Shown here piece by piece: positions 55,301-64,000 of a DNA stretch of 64,000 bases. The stretch's first letter is position 1; every line of letters begins with the position of its first letter. Position numbers and translations under genes: made by a program. The notes beneath the pieces were generated by a model. It was given only the letters and a program-made list of their open reading frames with translations, searched no databases and had not been told where the DNA came from. The stretch is from Dendrophyllia cribrosa (Eukaryota; Cnidaria; Anthozoa; Scleractinia; Dendrophylliidae). The stretch is taken from NCBI GenBank assembly GCA_024195265.1, contig JAJLRJ010000014.1, positions 26,842,681 through 26,906,680 on the forward strand. The letters run 5' to 3'.

Positions 55301-58300
55301 GGATAGGGTGTGGTCCACAGGTAGTGAGGGTGTGAGGGAATAAAGATAGGGAGGGGGCTAGGTATGGGTGTAGGGAGGGAGTTATCCCACACTAGATTTG
55401 TATAATGATCTGGTTATATCCCATTTATCTAGGTGTCATTGAGAACTGCAAGTTGTTTCCAGAATCATACAGAGAAAAGGTGACAATGGTTTTCAACAAC
55501 AATTTATTTTTTGTAAACTATTTTTGCACACTCAGTCAACCCCTGTTTTGCAGACACTATGCTTTAACAGACAGTCCCCTTATAATTATTGGACAGAAGT
55601 TACAGTGGTTACCAATAACATGCGACCCACCGCCTTCAAAAGAGGTTGATAAAGTTGAGTTGTAGTGGACATAAATCAAACAAAAGGCATTGGCATTATT
55701 TTGGATTCTGACAGGATTTTAAACAACAGCGCTAAAGATTGACAATTTTACCAACTAAGAGAAGGTAAAACTTAATCAAAATTGATTTTCAAGCCAGTTT
55801 AAACAAAAAGAAAAGCTATCATTTGCAGAGACCATATTTTTAAGATAAAACTATCAGATTTAACTGCACATGATAATTTGCAAACTCAGTGATGCACGAA
55901 TGACAGGAGGGTCTTAAAGCCTCTATACGCAGCGCCAATTTTTTATCCTGTTAAATGAAATCTTCTCTTTAACCTGTAACTGACTTTATATTAAAATGTT
56001 TTGAAATTTTTACTTTTTCTTTTCACTGGTTCGAAATCCAGTCAAAATTGAAAAACAATGTTAACTGCTTTCTTTTGATTGACATCCCTCATACTCAAGT
56101 TAGACTGTCTGGAATGAGGTGTGATGGGTTGCATGATTATGGTAACTGCTGTTCCAGTGCAAGTGCAGAAGTTTTATTGTGAATAATGCCAGTTTTGGTG
56201 GACTCTCTTTATTTTCTGACAACAATGAAACTATTCATTTTCATGAGGGTGTCTGTTGTAGTGGAAGTTGATTGTTTTGATATTAGAAAACATGTTTTGA
56301 CAGAAGCTTCTGTCGTCTTCAGTTTTGTTGCAATAACTGTTACATTTGAATTGATGTTATTTACATGTACAATAATATAAGAATAAAGACAATAGATATT
56401 GCTATAAATTACAATAGAATAGCTGTGAGGTTACAGATATAACATGAATAAAGAAAAATCATAATGATAACTATCACGAGAAAGCACAACATACAAAAAA
56501 TTGTTAAAACAAAAGAAATAAATTACATGAATTGATGTCTTTGTAAAGGCTGCAACTAACAGCCTGTCATTCGACAAATGTCCAGTAAAATTGCCATTTT
56601 GACTGGTGAAAGCTTAACCTGGCCTGACATGTGCAGTTCTTCTACAATTAAATTCAGACTGAAAATCCTTTCTCTCCATGAAACACTCTCCATAAAGATA
56701 AACCATACAGAATAAAATTGTCCAACCAGACATACCTCTTGTCAGGTCAACATTGTCTCTGGACTGACAAATGACTTGCTTATAGAGAAGAAGATTATTT
56801 GCAGGCTTTAATTGTTGATTCAAACATGGCTTCTGCCATTTAATATGTATGGCTTCTTTAAGTTTGATTTAAAATTTTGAGGCAGCAGAGTCAATGATGG
56901 TGAACAAGTTTGGAAAATGTTTGTGAATGAGTCTGGAGAAGTGGCGACTGGTCTTGCCAATATAGCTAGCATTTCAGCTAGTACATACAAATTTGTACAG
57001 CTAGTACAAACAAATTTGTATAATAAAAACACCAATGCTGAGTATATTTTGTTACACCTATTTTATAGGCCAAAGAACTGAAAGAAAAGTACATGCCAAT
57101 TGAATTTTCTGGGTAAGTATAATTGAACAAAAAAAAACCAAAAAAAAGTAATAATTGAACTCTCTTTCAGTTGTAGTGTTCATTGATATGAACTTCACAT
57201 CTCTCTCGGAACATTGATTTCATTTTTTCTTTTAACAAACAAAGAATTTTATTGTTTTCTTTTGTTTCTGTTTTTAACAATAGAATAATGGAGGATGCTG
57301 ATTCCGATGTTTTGCCAGTTATTTCTCGAAAAGGAAACGCAAAACAGCAAAAAAAAAAATACAGGCCATTAAATTGAAGGCCACGGCAAAAATTCAATTA
57401 AATCTGAATAAAATAAAAATTGACCCCGTAAAGTCACTTACTTAGGACGTTCTTGCCCAGAGCTCTTCATTTGTTTCCATATAGACCTATTTTGTATTAG
57501 AACTGAAAATTCTTTAATTATTGTTCTTATAGAAAAATTTCATCTGAAGAGAAAGAACCACTTATGGTAGAGTGGTAAGTATATTAATGATCACCAAAAT
57601 GTGCACGCTATGATTGGTCAGATGGAGTTCCTTATAAAGCTGACCCCTTATGCATGCTTTATCGAGTTATAATGCACGCAGTCTAAGCCACCAGTATGAG
57701 CTCAGGCAAATAAAGGGACATTTTATATTGGAAATAGAATTTTGTGTTGCAAATGGTTTCTTATTATATGTGTTGCTGAACCTCCATTGTTGTAACAAAT
57801 TGACGTTAAATTGTTGGAAATAACGTCTAAATTTATTTTTTTTTTAAAAAAGTGCAAATATAATTTAAGTGTACAAAAAAATGGATATGAATATTGCCCA
57901 TTTTCGCTTTTAAATTTCCCGCACGCCGCCATTTTGAATATGTATGATGTTTTACGGTTGTCTAATTGTTGCATTCAATAGCAGCAACCGTAACACGTCA
58001 TAAATATTCAAAATGGTGGCGAGCAGGAAATTTAAAAGCAAAAATAGGCAAAATTAATATCCATTTTTTTTGTACAATGAAAAAATATTTCCATTTGTTA
58101 TTAAAATAATCAAAATTTCAACTTTATTTCCAACAATTTAATGTCAATTTGTTATGACAATGGAGGTTCCCTTTAACATCCTTTGGTTTCTAATACATTA
58201 TGTAGCCATCTCTTCTTATAATGCAAATTAGTAAGAATGGTATCTTAGTTGTTGTTTATGAATCACTGACTCATGCTGTGTTCAGCCTTGAAACATGTTT

Positions 58301-61300
58301 ACCTTTACTAGCTTAACTCCCAAGAGTGCCAAAGATAAAAATTCATATCTAATCCCAAATTTTTTATTTTGTATTAATATTGAAAAACAAGTGGTACCAT
58401 GCAAAAGTACTGCCGAAGAGGTTCCATTTGAATGGTCACACCGTAGGATTTCATCAACAGACTCAAAAGTTAGAACAAATGGTACCATGCAAAAGTACTG
58501 CCGAAGAGGTTTCATTTGAATGGTCACACCATAGGATTTCATCAACAGACTCAAAAGTTAGAACAAATGGTACCATGCAAAAGTACTGCCAAAGAGATTT
58601 CATTTGAATGGTCACACCATACCATTTCATTCACAGACTCAAAAGTTAGAACTACACTACATGTCAGACTCCATATTCACTCTGGGAGTGAAAGGGTTGA
58701 GAGCAGACAAGTTTAAACAAAACACGCAAGTTCCCATAAACACGTTGCATGCTTGGTTCTATAATTTTGCAATTGTTTGGAACAGCCATTTAAAGCTTGC
58801 ATAAAATCTTTATAATTACACATGGATGAAAAAAAAAAAACAATAGAGCTCACACTTGCTGTTGCATGATTTTGAGGTTTTAACTGAGTTGTCCGCAAAC
58901 CCATTGGGAATTTGTACCTAGGCATTAATGCAGTATTTAGCAAGAAGACAACATTTACACTAACATGTTTCATCTGGCTTAGTTTAAAACTACCTTCAAG
59001 TGTGAGATAGTTTCGATCATGCTCAGAATAAACGTGTTTCGATCATGCTTCCCACGATCCAATGCCTGATGTGTACTTTTTTCATACCGAAACATGTTTT
59101 ATTTGTGATCATACTAAACATGTTTTGCCCTCTGTAGGGTGAACACAACTTCAGTTTCTTCTCATAAAATAACTTGCATTGAATTGATAACAGACAAATT
59201 TTCCTTTTTTGAATTTCCTACTGATGAAAGTTAAGGACTATTTTGATTTTGATTTATACATGACACTCAGGTTGACCAAGTCTCATGAACTGCTCACTGA
59301 GCTTGGTTTGAAGAGAGATGATCTTTCACAGGTAGTGGATGATGCTCCTATTGCTTTGAGGTAGGACAGATGTGCCCTTCACCAATATGCAAGCTTGTTT
59401 AATGTGTTCTCTTGGAAACCTTTTATCTTACAGGTGGACAAAAGGAAATGAACTCATTATTGAGCTGAAAATCAAGCAAACACAAATTCCTGAAATAGTT
59501 AAAGATGCACACATCGCGTTGAGGTACCTGTACATGTGTACAAGCAAGGAAGCAATTCTTTATTGCAAAATTGCGTTTCAATTTTTTCATGTTGCGAAAA
59601 TAATTTTATTTTTTTAAATATAATTATGTTTGAATGCATGAACACTTAATACTAAAATGCATGTCTTGAAGATATGAAAAATTGAGTTTACAAGGCACTA
59701 AAAAATAATGATTATTTTTTTATGTAAACTGCATGATTTGAACTCAAATGTCAGCTCTGAATGAGTACATATTTCCTTAACAGCATGGTTTGTTTAACAA
59801 AACTAATTTATTTAATGTATTTTATGATTTTTAATAGAAACTTCAGTGACATACAAGGATTTCTCCCATAAAGAAAAAATCATATCTCAACACATATGAA
59901 GATATTAACTTTACCTTCACTGTACTGAAGAGTACAGATATCAATATCTTTACATTAGCTGTAATTTTTGCTTTAATTATTAATTTTCAAACAAACTAAA
60001 AGGTGTTAGTCTACAATCATACATGTTTGGATCTTCCTGGGAAGTCTTTGGACATCTTTGGCAATCTTTGGAAATGAAAAAAACATTTAAACAGTGTTCA
60101 GATAATTTTTGGTAATCTTCTGAAAATCTTCGGAAAATTGTACATTAAAACTTCTTAATTAGGGTTAGGGTTAGTGTCATTTATAAAATAAATTATTGTC
60201 GTTTATGAAATAAACAAAATAATACACGGCTGCTTAGAGATATGAAATTTATTTTCTTGTGTTCGACTCGTTTTCTGCGCTCACAGTTTTTACTACGGTA
60301 ACCATTTCTAATACTTGCTACTTACTACCCTTTCAGTTCTTGGTAGACTTGCCAGATTAGTGTACTAATGGCAATTATCTCAATTAAAGTTAAAGTTACA
60401 GACTTTTGCGACCAAATAAACACCAAAACTATAAATTTCGCTTAGTATACCCTTTTGCATATACTACATTGTGTATGAGAGTGAAAAAGGCACCCCACCC
60501 TCCCTCCCCTGGAAGATTGTCTGATACAATTCATTAATTATTCTTCCTCCTTTATTTTTGTGAAATATGGAACGTTACTGCTGCTGAAGGTTTGCAGCTA
60601 CAGCTACCCAGACAATCTAAAAACTCTTTTAAAATAAGATTATTAAAAATAAAAAAAAAATGTTGATTTCAAATTTTGGTCCTTTTGTGTAGTGGCATTT
60701 TCTATTGTTAAAGAATTCAAGACAGCCACTTAGACATCCCACCTCCCAATCTCCCATTTTGATAGCTCATTAATTAGCAATTATCATATGATTATGCAAT
60801 TAGCGTCAAGAGCAGATAATAAAATTTAAATAAACTAATACACTTGGCCAAAAGGAACTTTCCTTGCCATTTAACATTCTCTTTATAATGAAGAGACATC
60901 ATTATTTTGTTATTGAATTTAGAAAGGAGTAAAAATGGAGAATGTTAAACATTAATAAATAAAATTTATATTAATTGGTCACTCACTCACTCACTCATCG
61001 TTTTGATTCATACCTATGTGGCATTTAAATAAATAAACAAATGAGTAAGTACTGTAAGTAAAATTTTAATAAATAAAATTAATATAAAATTGAGATATGT
61101 CTACTACATAATGTCATTCAATTAACTTTAAATTATTTATATTAAGTTAAACTAAGTTATGTAAGTATTAAATAAATAATAAATAAATAAATACTTTATT
61201 TGAATACTCCCCTCATGGCTTTTCAGTATCAAATAACAATACAAAAATAAATGTTAAAACTACTGAATAGATAAGATTCTAATTTCAATATTAATATTCA

Positions 61301-63248
61301 TACAGTTAAAAACTTGTCAAAGAGAAGGGCCTGGAGTTTCTTTTTAAAGTTTTCTACACTTTCACAGTTCCTCAACTCCTCCAGCATAGAATGCCATGCT
61401 GTTACAGCTCTATAGTGAAAGGTCCGCTGACCAGGGTTAGACTTGCACATGGGGTTCTGCAGTTTGTCTTTGTTTCTTGTTCTATTGGAGTGTATAATTA
61501 TCGGATTTTTCACAAACTTTTCACATAAGTATGAAGGGGAAGGCCCTTTACACACCTAAAGGCCATGACACTTTCACAAAGCTTAACATTAACATTAATG
61601 TTTAAACAATTAATTATTATTATAAGTAATTAAGAACCTTTCGTTGCTCGACCTTCAAAGCTTACATGTGTAGTATAGTTATGCCTTGTTGTTATTTGGT
61701 ACAATGCAATAATTGATAAATTTATGTTTTTTTTTTATTTTCGGTTGTTACAGAGATGGTGTTGAGTGGTTCTTTGTCAAACTGCATGAGAAAAAAGTGC
61801 CACTTCTTATCATATCAGGCGGTCTTGGAGGTATGTGGGAAAATAATGCTGCAGTGTTTTTGACAATTGAATAACATTTAATATTGTTTTGTAGTTGTGG
61901 GAATAAATTCCATACCAAATCAAATGTCAATGTTGAAAGATTTATATTTTTTAAATATTGTTTCTGTATCTTTGTGTATCTTATCATTTCCAGATGTAAT
62001 CAAGGAGGTTATTGATCAACAAAGTACTGTATATGACAATGTTACAATTGTGGCCAACTTCTTCAAGTATGAGCAGGTTAGTGTAACCTTTCACTTTTTG
62101 TTTATTCGTAATTTGTGGCTTAATGAGCAACAATTTCATTTTTTCCCAAAATGCCAGGGTGTGATGGTTGGATTCGAGGACCAGCTTGTCTTTAGTAACA
62201 ACAAAAAAGAAATGACAAAAGATTTGGAATACTTTAACAGAGTTGAGGTGAGTAATTATCATTTGACCACCCTGTATTTTCCAGTGCTTGAAATGTGCAA
62301 AGAATTTAGGGGGCAGAGTTGAGACAATAGTGTCAGAGCACTGCCAAGAGTTTTAATTAATTTTTTTGACAGGAACTGAAGGTCTTGTTAATGTCTGTCA
62401 CTGAGTTAAAATCTAGTGTACTTATCACAAATGATCAACATAAAAGATGAAAAACTGCATTCTATAACCAGAACGTGGGTGTGGCTCAAACATACTTTTA
62501 CCCCTTAAAGATAGCAAAATAACATTTACAGTAACAAATGATCACAATTTTAGCAATTGACCTAATTGCTAAAAGAGAATTATTCCCTTTTAGCAATCAA
62601 GTCAATTGCCTCAAATAATTATTTCTATGTGTGCTAAATTTTTCCCCAGTGGTTTAAAGACATATACATGATGGAAAATGTTTTAAATCTATAAATGTTT
62701 TTATAGTTTATTTCATTGGCTTTACGCAAGCTCTTTGACATTGAAGTGCTCATTGTATCAACATGATAACAAAAAAAGAAAACAATTGTGGGAATTCTCG
62801 TAAAATTTGTGTGCAAATTCTATATGAACCGTCATTCTGTTTGTGCTGTTTCTCACTGTAGGATCGCACCAGTGTTATTGTAATGGGTGACCTGCCAGAG
62901 GATGCCCATGTCACAGGAAGTCCTAAAAACCCTGAAGTAACTCTCACAGTCGGCTTCTTGAATGAAAAGGTAGGAAAACATATCTTTGTGTTAAATTCAC
63001 AAAGTCATGTTAAATTCTGACAAGTGTGCAAACAAAGTTGAAAACTGGACTGGTGACAACTTTTTGGACCGAGTGAAGAAAACATCACCATTTTAATCTT
63101 TTTGTTTCTTGGATTGAAAACTGAAATGCACTTTTTATAGGTGGATGAACTCCTCAGCAACTACATGGATGCATTTGACCTTGTCATAGTTGACGACCAC
63201 AGCATTGAACTTGTTGATCTGTTACTAATGCCGATCATAAGGGCTTAG
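52396..63248 (+). CDS. NT5C3: Cytosolic 5'-nucleotidase III, complete
   Basis: Exons: 52396-52524, 53334-53432, 54088-54157, 55433-55479, 57069-57112, 57533-57574, then 59271-59360 or 59434-59523, 61754-61830, 61994-62076, 62158-62247, 62862-62969 and 63141-63248 (TAG). Borders are AG/GT and phases agree; with one of the paired exons the product is 328 aa, the usual length for the family. It is a HAD-type phosphatase: motif I ISDFDKTLTKF (nucleophile first Asp of DFD), motif II PLLIISGGLGD (Ser), and motif III/IV region VIVMGDLPEDAHV. The family removes the 5'-phosphate from pyrimidine monophosphates or m7GMP. Residues 7-25 are hydrophobic, as in the membrane-associated long form of vertebrate NT5C3A. 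GDLPED departs from the usual GDSxGD but keeps both Asp. The choice between NT5C3A and NT5C3B is open. Confidence 0.93.
53026..53056 (+). repeat. G-run cluster in NT5C3 intron 1
   Basis: Five runs of four to seven G separated by single T, in the transcribed sense. It meets the pattern for a very short-loop G-quadruplex. Confidence 0.85.
53560..53635. repeat. Partial 106-bp-family unit
   Basis: GGTTTTATTTGAATGGACAC and AGGATTTCATAAACAGGCTC match the family; the unit is incomplete. Confidence 0.75.
54440..54700 (-). mobile_element. Penelope-like element fragment
   Basis: On the reverse strand, CGCCGAAACGTCGGACTC follows a short GGCG/CGCC hairpin, the same kind of end signature as at 35377-35860. 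The borders are not clear and no coding part remains. Confidence 0.45.
54777..54940. mobile_element. Foldback MITE
   Basis: TACAGCTATTTCAATTAACG and its inverse (TTAATTGAAATAGCTGTA) close arms that share AGCCAAGACCGCAAG/CTTGCGGTCTTGGCT. Loop near 54850. Confidence 0.85.
57780..58170. mobile_element. Large foldback MITE
   Basis: Arms of about 180 bp meet near 57975: AACCTCCATTGTTGTAACAA and its inverse TTGTTATGACAATGGAGGTT, each with AAATTTCC and CGCCATTTTGAATA-type words. It is in an NT5C3 intron. Confidence 0.85.
58380..58665. repeat. 88-bp variant of the dispersed repeat, three units
   Basis: Units read AAATGGTACCATGCAAAAGT, ACTGCCGAAGAGGTTTCATT, TGAATGGTCACACCATAGGA, TTTCATCAACAGACTCAAAA. 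The period is 88 rather than 106 bp because the CACCTTGTACAGCATAATAA part is replaced. Overlapping open frames are artefacts. Confidence 0.93.
58943..59151. mobile_element. MITE, ACATGTTTC family, uninterrupted copy
   Basis: The reverse of 23048-23651 without its insert. It includes TTTCATCTGGCTTAGTTT, TCGATCATGCTCAGAATAAA and AAACATGTTTTATTTGTGAT. Confidence 0.8.
59271..59360 (+). CDS. NT5C3: NT5C3 alternative exon 7a
   Basis: 90 bp, phase 2 at both ends, acceptor ATGACACTCAG and donor G/GTAGGA. Encodes LTKSHELLTELGLKRDD then LSQVVDDAPIALR after the shared EW. It is homologous to the next exon (14 of 30 residues identical). Confidence 0.88.
59434..59523 (+). CDS. NT5C3: NT5C3 alternative exon 7b
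   Basis: 90 bp, the same phases as 7a, acceptor TTTTATCTTACAG and donor G/GTACCT, only 73 bp after 7a. Encodes WTKGNELIIELKIKQTQ then IPEIVKDAHIALR. It begins with Trp where 7a has Leu. It joins in frame to both the preceding and following exons. Confidence 0.88.
59524..61159. other. NT5C3 intron, AT-rich, no feature seen
   Basis: Contains short AAATAAAT-type tracts and nothing that resembles an exon or an element with clear ends. Confidence 0.5.
61160..61560 (-). mobile_element. Non-LTR retrotransposon 3' stub, (ATTT)n tail
   Basis: The reverse strand encodes a reverse-transcriptase ORF tail: YLCEKFVKNPIIIHSNRTRN, then QRTFHYRAVTAWHSMLEEL and VENFKKKLQALLF. The 3' end is an ATTTATTT tail near 61165-61200. 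It is antisense to NT5C3. Confidence 0.85.
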
Positions 63249-64000
63249 ATGGCAAAACAAGACAGTCAAACATCAATCAGCGAATCACAACAAGAGCATT
63301 AGATAGTTTTGACAGTTAGCAGTGTAATCATCGGAAGCAAGGTACTGAAGGTAGAGTGACTCTGATGTCAGAGAAAATGTAGACAGCTTTACAGAGTTAG
63401 GGAAGGGACATTAGCAGGTGCTATTTTTGTGTGGTGAAATAATAAGCTAAGGTTAGCATAAATTTTTGAGGAACAGGAATGAAGAAAAAGTATAATAATA
63501 TTTAACTCCCAAGAGCATCCAAAATCAGATTCCAGAATAATCCAAAATTCCATTTGGATCATCAAAATGTAACAACGAAGAGCTACCATGGGAAAATAAT
63601 GCTGATAGAGTTTTTATTTGAATGGTCATTTTGTGAAGTTTCTTTCACAAACGCAAAAGTTAGAATTACATTTTAAGACTCAAGGTTTGACTAATGGGGG
63701 GATTAGTGCTTGTGCACAATGTTAGGATTTTGTAATGTATGTGTAATACTTATACCCTGTACACATACAGCTGAGCTGTAGTTTTGAACTTTTAGTAAAG
63801 AATCTGGTCTGACCAACAAGTCAGCTGACATACTTTTTACACATTAAGTGAAGTATTGCAGCATTAAATTCTAATGGAAACTTACAGACGGGGTTCTTTT
63901 CAGTGGTTTATTTTATCTCATGCTTCAATTCAATAATTTTCAGGAAAATTATGGAGGTTTCATTAAATTTAACTCGCATGTTAACACAATTTACAATTTA
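63249..64000. other. NT5C3 downstream region with one 106-bp-type unit
   Basis: Probable 3' UTR at first. A repeat unit lies at about 63575-63675 (TTTATTTGAATGGTCATTTT, CAAACGCAAAAGTTAGAA). No further gene is seen before the window ends. Confidence 0.55.

Noticed and set aside
58295..58716. Several overlapping forward frames around repeated NGHTVGFHQQTQK
   Set aside because: Translations of the 88-bp repeat units, shifted between units.
60160..60178. TTAGGG-type telomere-like repeat
   Set aside because: Only two to three units, as also near 18231; too short to be meaningful.

Overview
The window is animal nuclear DNA, and I infer an anthozoan cnidarian, most likely a stony coral. The evidence is GT-AG-split genes with short conserved exons, AT-rich introns and dense non-autonomous DNA transposons. 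The species cannot be settled from the sequence alone. No bacterial, viral or organellar block was seen.

Three genes are recognised with good confidence, all on the + strand. (1) At 1514-10894 lie the last ten exons of a TCTE1/DRC5-like leucine-rich-repeat protein of the ciliary nexin-dynein regulatory complex; its first exons lie left of the window. (2) At 14519-27562 is a complete seven-exon tetraspanin that resembles CD63 down to its C-terminal YEVM sorting signal. (3) At 52396-63248 is a complete cytosolic 5'-nucleotidase III (NT5C3) gene with an N-terminal hydrophobic segment and a tandem pair of homologous 90-bp exons that look mutually exclusive.

Between genes 2 and 3 are less familiar loci. 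A six-exon orphan gene model runs 32939-36832 (+), reconstructed from matching splice phases. Two unrelated-looking secreted cysteine-rich peptide genes lie on the - strand (39736-39987 and 44579-44974), each with a splice acceptor just upstream of its ATG. A module holding a short ORF is present three times in alternating orientation (49843-52070).

The rest is mostly mobile or tandem DNA. It includes a 26-bp satellite at the left edge, a 106-bp repeat found in tandem and singly across the window, a tRNA-derived SINE, and four 3' stubs of non-LTR retrotransposons. There are several TTAA-flanked and TA-flanked elements, many foldback MITEs, and a Penelope-like inverted pair carrying hammerhead-like motifs. 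Some insertions can be verified inside the window because an unoccupied paralogous copy of the target is also present.

The genes do not form a functional cluster; they are independent neighbours. All exon joins were inferred by eye from reading frame, splice-site dinucleotides and family resemblance, with no transcript evidence.
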